NCBI RefSeq assembly: GCF_014204535.1
Contig: NZ_JACHLR010000013.1
Location: 1-64,000 of the forward strand
DNA from: Novosphingobium chloroacetimidivorans
GTDB taxonomy: Bacteria; Pseudomonadota; Alphaproteobacteria; Sphingomonadales; Sphingomonadaceae
DNA: 64,000 nt
Reading direction: 5' to 3'
A model generated the notes under the pieces. The model was not told the origin of the DNA. It was given only the letters and a program-made list of their open reading frames with translations, and searched no databases. Both the position numbers and the translations under genes were made by a program. Of the stretch, positions 41,168-48,848 are shown piece after piece (the first letter of the stretch is position 1; each line of letters begins with the position of its first letter).

Positions 41168-41541
41168 AGGCCCAGCCCCGGTTGATTGATCCGGCCCAGC
41201 CGCTCATCCGTCATGCCGCGGCGAATGCGTGATCGCAGCCAGGAACGATACTTGTCCATCCGCTGCTCGTCCCACCCGTTGAAGTCGTCAAGGCGGCCGC
41301 GGATCAGCTTGCGGGCGTTGGTCGCGTCAACGCCTTCGAGGTGCGTGATCTGATTGCTTTTGCGGTCTGGATCGGCGGGCACCGACACGGTGTCGACGAA
41401 GTACCAGTGCTCCATCTCGGCGAACATCGGGCTGTCGTTCTGGCGCTGGCACCAGGCGCGCATCTCGTCGAAGGTCCAGAGAGGCGCCGGTTCAACCGCC
41501 ATGCGGTCGGCGGGGTCAGCGAGCGGTGCTGTGCGCGACAT
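41164..41541 (-). CDS. Hypothetical phage protein (125 aa)
   Basis: A 125-residue protein with an aromatic middle (APLWTFDEMRAWCQRQ, EHWYFVDTVSVPADP) and a charged helical end. ATG 41541 is chosen for GGGAGG in front; ATG 41577 is also in frame. It overlaps the gene at 41516 by 26 bases. It might be replication linked, because of its neighbours. Confidence 0.5.
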   Translation of the reverse strand: MSRTAPLADPADRMAVEPAPLWTFDEMRAWCQRQNDSPMFAEMEHWYFVDTVSVPADPDRKSNQITHLEGVDATNARKLIRGRLDDFNGWDEQRMDKYRSWLRSRIRRGMTDERLGRINQPGLGL

Positions 41542-42175
41542 CGGCAACCTCCCGACGCAGGGTGAACGAGCCGTCATCGTGTAGCCACAGCAGCATGCGA
41601 GCCTCCGCGATCAGCTTCCAACGCTCGGGCAGCGCATTGATCCAGGCTTGCTCGACGTCGCCGACGGCAAGCGCGGCCATGGCGTCGTCAAAGCGCGCCT
41701 GGCGCTCGCGGTTGATCGCGGCGCGGACTCGCTGCTGCTTGCCGGTGAGCGGCGGCTTGCGGCCAATCTCGTCGAGTACCGGGATGCACTCGGCGATCGT
41801 CGGGAACCAGCGAAAGCGCTCCAGTGCGACCCGCTGCAGGTGCTCAATCGCGGCGAGGGGGTAGCCGCCCAGCATGCGCCAGTACGATTCCGACCGTAGC
41901 TTCTGCGAGAACTCGCCGCGATGCTGGCTAGGCAGGCAGGCGCTGATCGCGGACATGGCCTCCATGAACCTACCTTCCGGGCAGGGCGCGGGCGGGGGCA
42001 AGGGGCAGTTCGCCATCGGCTCGAGCTTCGCGATCATCGCGTCGGTCAGGCGCTCCGGAACCCTCTCGAAGTCGAGCTTCGATAGCGCGTCGCTCCCACT
42101 CGTTGAGATCGGGACCACGTTGGACGTTGAGGTGAGCGGGGGAAGAACCTCCCCGAGCTGGTGTGCTTCGGTCAT
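41516..42175 (-). CDS. Hypothetical replication-region protein (219 aa)
   Basis: A helical protein with PERLTDAMIAKLEPMANC and later RWFPTIAECIPVLDEIGRK. It follows the HTH replication-type gene and overlaps its 3' end by about 206 bases in another frame if ATG 42175 is used. The place after an O-like protein suggests a P-like or helicase-loader role. No ATPase motif is seen, so this is open. Confidence 0.5.
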   Translation of the reverse strand: MTEAHQLGEVLPPLTSTSNVVPISTSGSDALSKLDFERVPERLTDAMIAKLEPMANCPLPPPAPCPEGRFMEAMSAISACLPSQHRGEFSQKLRSESYWRMLGGYPLAAIEHLQRVALERFRWFPTIAECIPVLDEIGRKPPLTGKQQRVRAAINRERQARFDDAMAALAVGDVEQAWINALPERWKLIAEARMLLWLHDDGSFTLRREVADVAHSTAR

Positions 42176-42866
42176 TTGCAGGTACTCTTGGGTCGTATGC
42201 GGCGGCCCATCCACGGGCAACGATGGCTTCCAGCAGCCTGCCTGGCGGCCATTCGTCGTCGCTCATCGCCATGATGTCTTTCAGCAGCTTGGCGTGAGCG
42301 GTCGGGGTGTTCGGAAGCCGCTTCGCTTTCCGGTTCACTAGGAGATCACGCCAGACACCTGCGTCCGCCCAATCGGGACGTGGGAACGGATCGGCCTTCG
42401 TGGGTTTGGTCGCGCTCGCGCTAGAGGGAGAGACGTAAGTCTCTTCCTCTATTGTTCCCTTGTTCCCTTGTTCTTTTATGTCCCGCTGCTGTCCCGCTGC
42501 TGTCCCGGCAGGTGTCCCGGTCACTGTCCCAGCTTCACGCTCGGAAGTCTGATATTTCTCGTAATTGCAGATGGTTATGACGAGGCGTCCTGTCCCGGCG
42601 TCCGTCACGATCATCGTCTCGGTTCGCAACCGGGTCAAAAACCGGTCGACTGACGATTTGGACCAGCCCCAGGCCTCACCAAGTTCGCGGACGGAGGCGC
42701 AATACTGCCCTCGCTGGAGGGTAATCGTCTTACCCGCCACGTTGAACCGCGTGGGCTTCCAGACCGCCTTTGCGACAAGCCAGAACCACGCGCCAAAGCG
42801 CTCGGCACTGCCGGCGAAGAGCGGGTGCTCGGTCGCTTCGCGGTGAAGGGCGATGAAGCCGGACAC
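41970..42866 (-). CDS. Replication initiator-like HTH protein (O position)
   Basis: A 298-residue protein whose first 110 residues match helix-turn-helix replication proteins of phages (SGFIALHREATEHPLF, WFWLVAKAVWKPTRFNV, RGQYCASVRELGEAW, SSVDRFLTRLRTETMI). It then has a disordered, Thr/Gln-rich linker and a conserved-looking end. GTG 42866 gives the usual start of this family. It lies between early regulators and the P-like gene, like lambda O. Confidence 0.7.
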   Translation of the reverse strand: MSGFIALHREATEHPLFAGSAERFGAWFWLVAKAVWKPTRFNVAGKTITLQRGQYCASVRELGEAWGWSKSSVDRFLTRLRTETMIVTDAGTGRLVITICNYEKYQTSEREAGTVTGTPAGTAAGQQRDIKEQGNKGTIEEETYVSPSSASATKPTKADPFPRPDWADAGVWRDLLVNRKAKRLPNTPTAHAKLLKDIMAMSDDEWPPGRLLEAIVARGWAAAYDPRVPANDRSTPARGGSSPAHLNVQRGPDLNEWERRAIEARLREGSGAPDRRDDREARADGELPLAPARALPGR

Positions 42867-42874
42867 GGGTTTTG

Positions 42875-43570
42875 TCAGCCCCCCTCGCACGGCAGGTAAT
42901 GGTCGCAACCCCGGCGCCCGGGAACGCCGCAGAACTCGCATCCTTCCCCGCTCAGCGCCCGTTGCGTGGGCGCTGGCTTGGCAGGCGCTGCCCCGCGCTT
43001 CTTGCGCGCGAACGCTGCCGCGACCGCCTTGCCATCGATCTTCGGCTCGGCCGGCTTGCTGATCACCCGAGCCTTGCCGCGACGACGCGACTGCACCTTT
43101 GCAAGAGCGGCGTTGAAGTCGACCATGACGTCGTCGTCATCGGACAGCGCCGGCGCGGGTGGCGGGACCTTGCGCCGTGCCAGCGGGCGATCGATTTCGC
43201 GGGGGCGAGGGGTGACCGGCAGGGGTCTAGCAGTCGACAGCCGCTTCGCTTCGCGCAGCCTAGCTTCGTTGACCGTTGCCTCGGCGGCACACTCTGCCCG
43301 GATGCTCTCGGTCTTGCGCGCTGGCTTCCGCCCAGAGCGAAGGCGACCGCGATCCGGGTGCGACAGCTTTTCAGCCGTGAGGATCTGAGCGACCTGCCCG
43401 CTTCCCTGAGCCCTGATGATCACTGGCTCGGGCTTGCAGCGCACTCTGACGGCAACCACGGCCCTGATGAACCCGCTGAAGCGCTCCGGATGCAGCCGCC
43501 CGTCCGCGTCGAGCAAGTAGCGCCCGGCGCCGAGCGCGTGTTGAGGGTGAATCGAAACCGTCGCGGTCAT
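42875..43570 (-). CDS. Basic protein with C-terminal Cys/His cluster
   Basis: A 231-residue Arg/Lys/Pro-rich protein starting at ATG 43570, which overlaps the previous stop (ATGA). The N-terminal 55 residues look folded (HALGAGRYLLDADGRLHP). The final CEFCGVPGRRGCDHYLPC could bind zinc. It may be a DNA-binding protein near the replication gene. No family is recognised. Confidence 0.55.
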   Translation of the reverse strand: MTATVSIHPQHALGAGRYLLDADGRLHPERFSGFIRAVVAVRVRCKPEPVIIRAQGSGQVAQILTAEKLSHPDRGRLRSGRKPARKTESIRAECAAEATVNEARLREAKRLSTARPLPVTPRPREIDRPLARRKVPPPAPALSDDDDVMVDFNAALAKVQSRRRGKARVISKPAEPKIDGKAVAAAFARKKRGAAPAKPAPTQRALSGEGCEFCGVPGRRGCDHYLPCEGG

Positions 43571-43788
43571 TGCGTCACCTGCATGTCGAGCAGCGCACGC
43601 CGAACCTTCAGGCCGAAGGCGCTGAGGTGAGGACCCCGAGCGGCGACCAGGCTGTAGGGGCGGAGGATGGTGTCGATGCCTTCGACCACTTGCCAACCGC
43701 GCCGCCCCTCGTAGGCCGTCAGGAGCAGCTCGCGCTCGTTGCGTCCAAGCCGGCGTGCAAACTGGGCATGATCGGGAACCTGCATCAT
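43567..43788 (-). CDS. Small hypothetical protein (73 aa)
   Basis: A 73-residue protein with NERELLLTAYEGRRGWQVV and a final helix. The start at 43788 overlaps the RuvC-like stop (ATGATG), and its own stop overlaps the next start. It is one link in the coupled chain. The function is unknown. Confidence 0.55.
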   Translation of the reverse strand: MMQVPDHAQFARRLGRNERELLLTAYEGRRGWQVVEGIDTILRPYSLVAARGPHLSAFGLKVRRALLDMQVTQ

Positions 43789-44390
43789 GCAGCGACGCCC
43801 TGCAGAGCGGGACGGAGCGTCTCGTTGGCAATCCACGGCGGTGTGACGCCATCGAGCAGGAGTGAATAGGTCAGGATACCGATCGCATCCGCCTCGTCGT
43901 TCTTCCTGGGCGCGAAACCGAACTGCTTGCAGCGCTCGATCACGAGCTTCTTCAGCTGGTCGGTGCTGCTCGCCTTGCTGTCGCCTGCCTTACGTCGGCG
44001 CCGAGTGCCCGCCTTGACCTCGCGAACGACCATGTCGCCGATGAAGTCCTTGCGCCACCTCTCGACGTTGACCGCCTTGACGATCCGACAGCGCTTGATG
44101 TGGCCGAAGCTCTGCGCGTGCGCAGCAAGCCCGGAGAGCAGCCAGATCGTGGCGATGCTGGTGTTGCCTGTCAGGTGGCCAGGGTTGATCGGCTCCTCGA
44201 AGTAGAGGTGCGTGAAGCCGGCGACCTTGTGCAAATCCGACAGGTTGCGATGCAGCTTGGCATAGCAGCCGCCTTCGGTGGTCCACTCGGAGCCTAGCTG
44301 CCAATGTCCATAGCGCGGCGCGTCGCTGCCTGGCGCCCACAGCGCCCAACCGGTGGAACTCTTGCTCAGGTCGAGCGCGAGGTAGCTCAT
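43785..44390 (-). CDS. RuvC-like Holliday junction resolvase
   Basis: A 201-residue RNase H-fold nuclease that would resolve branched phage DNA. Markers are the first Asp in YLALDLSKSSTGWAL (Asp7), the Glu in LYFEEPINPG and the last acidic group in RKNDEADAIGI. ATG 44390 is chosen because upstream residues do not fit. Such enzymes in this position clear junctions before packaging. Confidence 0.8.
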   Translation of the reverse strand: MSYLALDLSKSSTGWALWAPGSDAPRYGHWQLGSEWTTEGGCYAKLHRNLSDLHKVAGFTHLYFEEPINPGHLTGNTSIATIWLLSGLAAHAQSFGHIKRCRIVKAVNVERWRKDFIGDMVVREVKAGTRRRRKAGDSKASSTDQLKKLVIERCKQFGFAPRKNDEADAIGILTYSLLLDGVTPPWIANETLRPALQGVAA

Positions 44391-44472
44391 GGGAACTCCA
44401 ATCGTCTGCGCAATCCTCGCCCCGGCAGATCGGCCGGGGTCCGGGTGCGCCCGGGCCGAGCCCGGAGCGACT

Positions 44473-45258
44473 TCAGTGTGGGCGCGCTTCGACGGGCGAG
44501 CTGATCGAGGCGATGGAAGCGGAGCGGGGAGGCGTGGTGGTGCGCTTGCGGCCACGGCCTTCCTGCTTGGAGAGTTCTTCCGGGCTGGCCTCGGAGAAAG
44601 CCTCGGGCTTTGCTGCGAGCGGCAGATCAGCTTCCTCTTGGTCGCCGTCCTCATCCTCGTCGACGAGCAGGTCGTCGGCCTCGCGCTCCCCGGTGGGGAT
44701 GACGTCTCCACCTTCCTCGCCAGCGGCCATCGTCACCAGGTCGCGCGGCAGGAACAGCTGGCGGTGTTTCAGTCCTTCGGAAAGCGCGAGGAGCAGATGG
44801 TCGCGCTTGGCGTCCTCCTCGTTCTCCAAGCCGATGATGAAGTTGAGCACCTTGCGCGGGAAGTGCGCCTGGTCCTTGATCGCCTGGTAGGGCGCTGACA
44901 TGTCGCCCTTGATCGTGGCGAGGTGCGCTTCCTTCGGCTTGATCTGCTCATCGTAGATCTTGAACGCCGCCGCGGCGTCGGGCCGCTGATACTCGCCGTT
45001 GATGCCGCCACCTTCGCCGGCCTCCGCGTCTTCCTTCGGCTCTCGTGCCATCCGTGCCATGTCGTCGTTCTCCTGAGTGGGCGCGGCCGCACGCGCGAGA
45101 GGGGTGGGAGCGGCAGGGGCGGCTGCGATCGCCGCGGAAAGGTTGTTCATGCGTTGCTTGCAGGCAGCGCGGGCAGCAGGGCCCTTCGCGACCATCAGGT
45201 CCCGGCCGGCAGCCCGCAGGTTGCGCCAGAGTTCCCGCGTAGTCGCCGAGTTGATCAC
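44473..45258 (-). CDS. Hypothetical early protein (261 aa), possible internal start
   Basis: The frame opens with GTG 45258 overlapping the previous stop (GTGTGA). The first 65 residues form a helical unit (TTRELWRNLRAAGRDLMVAK), then an internal ATG at 45063 follows CAGGAGAACG. The second part has DEQIKPKEAHLATIKGDMS and NFIIGLENEEDAKRDHLL and a long acidic tail. It may be one protein or two overlapping products. No family is recognised. Confidence 0.5.
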   Translation of the reverse strand: MINSATTRELWRNLRAAGRDLMVAKGPAARAACKQRMNNLSAAIAAAPAAPTPLARAAAPTQENDDMARMAREPKEDAEAGEGGGINGEYQRPDAAAAFKIYDEQIKPKEAHLATIKGDMSAPYQAIKDQAHFPRKVLNFIIGLENEEDAKRDHLLLALSEGLKHRQLFLPRDLVTMAAGEEGGDVIPTGEREADDLLVDEDEDGDQEEADLPLAAKPEAFSEASPEELSKQEGRGRKRTTTPPRSASIASISSPVEARPH

Positions 45259-45710
45259 ACCGCCGCTCCGGCGCTGGACAGCGGAAGTACGGTCGCGATG
45301 ATCTGGTCTGCTGCCTCTCGGCATCCGGGCAGCTCGACGTGATCGATGCGACCATCAGCAGCTGCTGCGGCGAGGGTGGAAATGTGCGGCAAGACGTTCG
45401 CGACGAGCAGATGCGGGTTGATCGCATCGGCTTCGTCCAGCGGTCGGGCGACATAGCCGATCAGCGACAGGATGCTGTTGAGCTGCTTGCCGCCAAGAGC
45501 CACCGCAAGGGACAGCGCGTTCGAGAGCGAAGGCTCCTTGCCCTCGATCCGGTAGCTCTTGATCGTTCGCGCCCGCACACCGGACACATTCTCCAATTGC
45601 TCGTCAGTCCAACCGGCTGTTTGCGCGGCTCGCAGGATCGCTTGGACGGTCTGTCGGACACGATCAGGGCTGACGATTGCTGCATCGCACACTGCGTTCT
45701 GGTCAGACAT
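45255..45710 (-). CDS. HTH regulator (151 aa)
   Basis: A DNA-binding protein with a Cro/C1-type helix-turn-helix at about 25-65 (WTDEQLENVSGVRARTIKSYR). It starts at ATG 45710 after a GAGG signal. The C-terminal half is helical and may dimerise. It could be a CII-like activator or a second repressor of the early-right genes. Compare lambda cII, which also follows cro. Confidence 0.65.
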   Translation of the reverse strand: MSDQNAVCDAAIVSPDRVRQTVQAILRAAQTAGWTDEQLENVSGVRARTIKSYRIEGKEPSLSNALSLAVALGGKQLNSILSLIGYVARPLDEADAINPHLLVANVLPHISTLAAAAADGRIDHVELPGCREAADQIIATVLPLSSAGAAV

Positions 45711-45951
45711 TGGATACCTCGGGAGCATGGAAAGGATCAAACAGGGAAGCGCCCGCCGCCGCAGGGGGCAGAACGGCGACGGGCGCACCGGCCACAGGGC
45801 AGCGGCCGGTTTCGAGGCGCGCCGGAGTGGCGCACGTGACCTCTGGGAAAAGACGTGCGGCGACGACGCGCAGGTCGGCGAGGATTGCCGGGACCATGCG
45901 ACCGCGCTGGTGCTGGTCGTCGAGCAGAGGAAAGGGCTCGGTCAGTGCCAT
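45703..45951 (-). CDS. Possible small gene between Cro region and HTH regulator
   Basis: An 82-residue frame opening ALTEPFPLLDDQHQRGRM. Its end overlaps the HTH gene start by eight bases, as expected for an operon. The composition is high in Ala/Pro/Val, and the start signal is weak, so it may be a chance frame. No family is recognised. Confidence 0.38.
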   Translation of the reverse strand: MALTEPFPLLDDQHQRGRMVPAILADLRVVAARLFPEVTCATPARLETGRCPVAGAPVAVLPPAAAGASLFDPFHAPEVSNV

Positions 45952-46055
45952 GGCTCAAGCGGCCAGTTGTCATTGATCGACCCTCCACCGGAGCGGCTTG
46001 ACGCCGCCCCGGCTTCGGCCATCGTGCGGCTGTCGAGACCAACACGAGATGCAAC

Positions 46056-46322
46056 ATGTCCGAAGAACTGGCCGATATGGTCGCGGAACTCAGTGCGAAG
46101 TGCACCGCCTACGAGCTTGTGCTCATCGACCTTGTGTTCAGCACATGGCCGTTGGAAGTGCACAGGAACGAGCGCCGCGACAACGTATGCCGGGCGCTGG
46201 AGCAGGGCATGGCCAACGCCGATCCTAACAGCCACAGCTACCTCTTCCTGCAGCGCGCGCTGGCAACGATCGAGGGGCTGTACGATACTCCTGGGCCACC
46301 TTCTGGCGCAGGGCCGATATGA
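46056..46322 (+). CDS. Small plus-strand protein antisense to the early-right operon
   Basis: An 88-residue frame with a convincing helical pattern (LADMVAELSAKCTAYELVLIDLVF, shown in part) and acidic N-terminus. It runs against the minus-strand operon and partly overlaps the 52-residue frame at 46225. The start signal is weak. If real, it would be an antisense gene or a cargo gene with its own promoter. Confidence 0.45.
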   Translation: MSEELADMVAELSAKCTAYELVLIDLVFSTWPLEVHRNERRDNVCRALEQGMANADPNSHSYLFLQRALATIEGLYDTPGPPSGAGPI

Positions 46323-46383
46323 CCGGCTCACACTCAGCGATGGTTCGACGGAGCGTCTCTGGCGTGTGAGCGAGCGGCTGCAT
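46225..46383 (-). CDS. Short frame coupled to Cro
   Basis: A 52-residue frame whose ATG shares a base with the Cro stop (TGATG). The first 40 residues are helical (QPLAHTPETLRRTIAECEP); the end is Gly/Cys-rich and looks less coding. It overlaps the plus-strand gene at 46056. It may be a short cII-like partner, or a chance frame. Confidence 0.4.
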   Translation of the reverse strand: MQPLAHTPETLRRTIAECEPVISALRQKVAQEYRTAPRSLPARAAGRGSCGC

Positions 46384-46607
46384 CACGCCGCCTCCTGCGA
46401 GGCGGGACTGGGGGTTAGGAGCTCGGAAAGGTCCTCTGGTAGCGGCTTCCCGTCTACTTTGGCAGCTAGGCGCAGGTGCGCCATCCGAGATGGCGGGATG
46501 CCGTTCTCGCGCCAGCTATGCACGGTCGAGGTTGGGGCTTCGATCAGCTTGGCAGTCACACTGGTGCCGCCAAGATGATCGATCACAGCGTTTGCGAGAG
46601 TGTCCAT
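46383..46607 (-). CDS. Cro-like repressor
   Basis: A 74-residue DNA-binding protein with a YdaS/Cro-type helix-turn-helix (GGTSVTAKLIEAPTSTVHSW, then ENGIPPSRMAHLRLAAK). It starts at ATG 46607 with GGAG close in front. It diverges from the CI-like gene across 93 bp that hold the operators. It should repress the repressor gene and favour lytic growth. Confidence 0.75.
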   Translation of the reverse strand: MDTLANAVIDHLGGTSVTAKLIEAPTSTVHSWRENGIPPSRMAHLRLAAKVDGKPLPEDLSELLTPSPASQEAA

Positions 46608-46611
46608 GAAC

Positions 46612-46681
46612 TCCGATATGCGATAATCGGAACTCAATCGCAACTCGAAACTTCCGATCTTCGCAATTGCGATAGTCGCAA
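46612..46681. promoter_or_regulatory. Right operators and divergent promoters
   Basis: Three 15-bp sites of the form TTnCGATnnTCGCAn occur: 46618-46632 (read on the minus strand TTCCGATTATCGCAT), 46652-46666 (TTCCGATCTTCGCAA) and, directly next to it, 46667-46681 (TTGCGATAGTCGCAA, a perfect dyad). The same sites occur at 48454-48468 and 48486-48500. GATTAT and GATAGT inside the sites could serve as -10 boxes for cro and cI. Confidence 0.7.
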
Positions 46682-46700
46682 ACGCGTGGCCAATGGTCGC

Positions 46701-47366
46701 ATGAGTGCAAGCACCACCATTCGGCCTGAAGCAGCCAACATTTTTCGCAGGCTAACGAGCCTTGGCCTGAAACAGCGGGATCTCGCTGCAGCCCTTCAAC
46801 TCGAAGCAGTGAAGGTCTCGAAGGTGAAGAGCGGAGAACGCCAGTTCCAGGCGTCCGAAGTTCTCGCCGCACATGAATGGTTAGATCAGATGGAGAAGGG
46901 GAAACACCGGCCCGCGTCCGATCTACCTCGAGTACGAGATGTTACAGAGGACGATGGCCCTGTGAAGCTTCGGGTCTTCGATCTAAACCTGTCGATGGGT
47001 GACGGCACTGACATCGATGACTATGCCGAAGAAGGCGTGATGGACTTCGACCCCGGTATCCTACGACGGATCACGAGGACGCCGGCCGAGCGCCTCTTCG
47101 TCGCACGCGGATCTGGGGACAGCATGCTGCCGACGCTGATGAACGGCGACATGGTGCTGATCGATCCGCTACAAACCCGGCTGAACTTGGATGATCGGAT
47201 ATGGGCGATCTCGCTGTATGGGGCCGGTGCCATCAAGCGCCTGCAACCGGTGGCGCCAGGTAAGGTCGATGTGATCTCTGACAACCCAGCTCGTGAGAAT
47301 CGCGTTGTGGATGCAGACGACATTCGCATCCTCGGGAGGGTCATCTGGATCGGACGGGAAGTATGA
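46701..47366 (+). CDS. CI-like prophage repressor (HTH + S24 peptidase)
   Basis: A 221-residue LexA/CI-type repressor. The helix-turn-helix is at about 20-48 (LGLKQRDLAAALQLEAVKVS), and the S24 self-cleavage domain follows at about 120-215 with Ser141 in RGSGDSMLPTLMNGD and the general-base Lys179 in GAIKRL. It should hold the prophage silent and be inactivated upon SOS. I use ATG 46701, which lies after the operators; the start signal is weak. The next gene begins inside its stop codon (ATGATG). Confidence 0.88.
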   Translation: MSASTTIRPEAANIFRRLTSLGLKQRDLAAALQLEAVKVSKVKSGERQFQASEVLAAHEWLDQMEKGKHRPASDLPRVRDVTEDDGPVKLRVFDLNLSMGDGTDIDDYAEEGVMDFDPGILRRITRTPAERLFVARGSGDSMLPTLMNGDMVLIDPLQTRLNLDDRIWAISLYGAGAIKRLQPVAPGKVDVISDNPARENRVVDADDIRILGRVIWIGREV

Positions 47367-48022
47367 TGCGATCCTTGCGCATGGGCTTAGCCTTCGGACC
47401 ATTGTTGCTCAGCGTGAGCGCTGTCGCGCAGACACTTTCGATAGTGACCGAGCCGCCGGTAGGCGCCGAAGCTACCGTCGCACCGGGTGAGGGCGTTTAC
47501 TCCTTCAGTCGCCTCTACACGATTGATGGCGCGCGCCTCACAGCCGATAGTGGCCCGGGTTCATACCTCCGGGGCCGATCGGTTGCCGCAGGCACTCAAC
47601 TCGTCCCAGTCGCGACCAAGTCCACTTATAAAGGCTGCGTCCCTGCCCAAGGCACGTTCGATCCGGCCGGACCTTGCTTCATGGACGACGACGGAGACGG
47701 TAAGTTCGACCGGCAAGCCACGAACGACTACAATGTCGCGCAGAAACTGATCGCACCGGTGCCTTACGAGAAGGCTGCCATCTCAATAGCTCGAGAAGAC
47801 GCGATCAAAAGGGTGATCCTCTATCAAGGCGCAAGCGGCGATAGCCTGCGGTTCTCCTATCGCGAGTTCAACTTCGATCTCGCGCGACCAGCGTTCACAG
47901 AGGAGATCACGGTCCCGCGCGAAGCATTCCCTGCGATGGTGCGGATCAAGAACGTTCAGATCGAGGTTTTAGGCGTGTCCGGCATGGGACTGCGATATCG
48001 CCTGGTGAAGGTGGTCGTCTGA
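47363..48022 (+). CDS. Secreted lysogen-expressed protein in the rex position
   Basis: A 219-residue protein with a signal peptide (residues 1-23, ending AVAQ). The mature part is beta-rich with one CVPAQGTFDPAGPC loop that could form a disulfide and an Asp-rich DDDGDGKFD, which looks like a calcium-binding loop. It overlaps the repressor stop, so it is made together with the repressor in lysogens. A periplasmic or exported protein could block a second phage. No family is recognised. Confidence 0.65.
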   Translation: MMRSLRMGLAFGPLLLSVSAVAQTLSIVTEPPVGAEATVAPGEGVYSFSRLYTIDGARLTADSGPGSYLRGRSVAAGTQLVPVATKSTYKGCVPAQGTFDPAGPCFMDDDGDGKFDRQATNDYNVAQKLIAPVPYEKAAISIAREDAIKRVILYQGASGDSLRFSYREFNFDLARPAFTEEITVPREAFPAMVRIKNVQIEVLGVSGMGLRYRLVKVVV

Positions 48023-48451
48023 ATGGGCGCGCCTCTTCCGCAGCTTTCACTTGCGGTCGTCGGCGCGGACTTCCCGAACAAGCGCGGTCCAACTCGTCGC
48101 TTCGAAATTGCGATGTGCTCGCCGGGCGAGCCCGTCGAACTTCGGCCCGAACCCAAGAACCCTGCCGACCCAAGAGCCGTGGCCGTGTACAGCTGTCGCG
48201 GCGTGCAGATTGGGTACCTGTCGGCTGAGCGATGCGGCCGTATCCAGCAGATGATCTTACAGGGTCGCGTGCTGACGACCATTTTTCAGGAAGCAACCAG
48301 GTTCGGCGCGGTCGTTCGGACCGCATTCGACTCGGACGAGCCTACGCTGCCGGAGAGGCGATCCAAGCCGGAGCCGGTGGACGATTGGCAGCCCGAGCGC
48401 GAGTGGTCGCATGATGATGAATGGCCGCCCCCGCAGTGGAGCGACGACTGA
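48023..48451 (+). CDS. HIRAN domain protein
   Basis: A 142-residue protein with a HIRAN domain at about 8-90: LAVVGADFPNKRGPTRRFEI, then VELRPEPKNPADPRAVAVYS and GVQIGYLSAERCGRI. HIRAN domains bind DNA 3' ends or damaged DNA in helicases. The tail is acidic and Trp/Pro-rich. It is the last gene before the left operators and is probably co-transcribed with the repressor, so it may be made in lysogens. Confidence 0.75.
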   Translation: MGAPLPQLSLAVVGADFPNKRGPTRRFEIAMCSPGEPVELRPEPKNPADPRAVAVYSCRGVQIGYLSAERCGRIQQMILQGRVLTTIFQEATRFGAVVRTAFDSDEPTLPERRSKPEPVDDWQPEREWSHDDEWPPPQWSDD

Positions 48452-48453
48452 TA

Positions 48454-48500
48454 TTCCGATATTCGCAACTTTAGTGTTGCGACAGTTCCGATAATCGCAT
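48454..48500. promoter_or_regulatory. Left operators and PL-like promoter
   Basis: Two sites match the right operators: 48454-48468 (TTCCGATATTCGCAA) and 48486-48500 (TTCCGATAATCGCAT). A partial half-site TTGCGA lies at 48477. GATAAT (48490-48495) inside the second site is a good -10 candidate for rightward transcription of the early-left operon, so the repressor would cover the promoter. Confidence 0.65.
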
Positions 48501-48530
48501 AACCCATCTCCACACCGCATGGAGATGGCA

Positions 48531-48848
48531 ATGCCAACCTCACCTCTACAACACCGGCACAGCTTCGCAGCTGACACCGTCACCGGCATCGAGCCGGTGT
48601 ATGGCTGGTCGCTCCTTTCCTTTGAGGAAGAGGACAGCGACGGCTTTTGGCGCGATAACTACGTAGCGCGCCAGGGTGCGCGAGAAGTCCTGGTCGACGT
48701 CTCGTGCTTCCAGTTCAAGCCGACGCAGGAGCGTTTCGCGTGGCTGGTGCGCAACGGCTTCCCGCGCAGGCCAACGCCGTTCGGTGGCTGGTCCGACGCT
48801 GAGATCGACGCACGTATTGCGGCCGAGCGCGAGGCGATGGCAGCATGA
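48531..48848 (+). CDS. First gene of the early-left operon (105 aa)
   Basis: A small acidic/aromatic protein with GWSLLSFEEEDSDGFWRDN and a final helix. ATG 48531 has GGAG six bases upstream; two earlier ATGs in frame (48519, 48525) are possible. It is the position of lambda N, but the composition is acidic and not like N. It overlaps the next gene by four bases. Confidence 0.6.
   Translation: MPTSPLQHRHSFAADTVTGIEPVYGWSLLSFEEEDSDGFWRDNYVARQGAREVLVDVSCFQFKPTQERFAWLVRNGFPRRPTPFGGWSDAEIDARIAAEREAMAA

Noticed and set aside
45942..46331. Minus-strand ORF of 129 aa in the cro region
   Set aside because: Arg/Val/His-rich with no start signal; the Cro-coupled frame and the plus-strand frame fit better.
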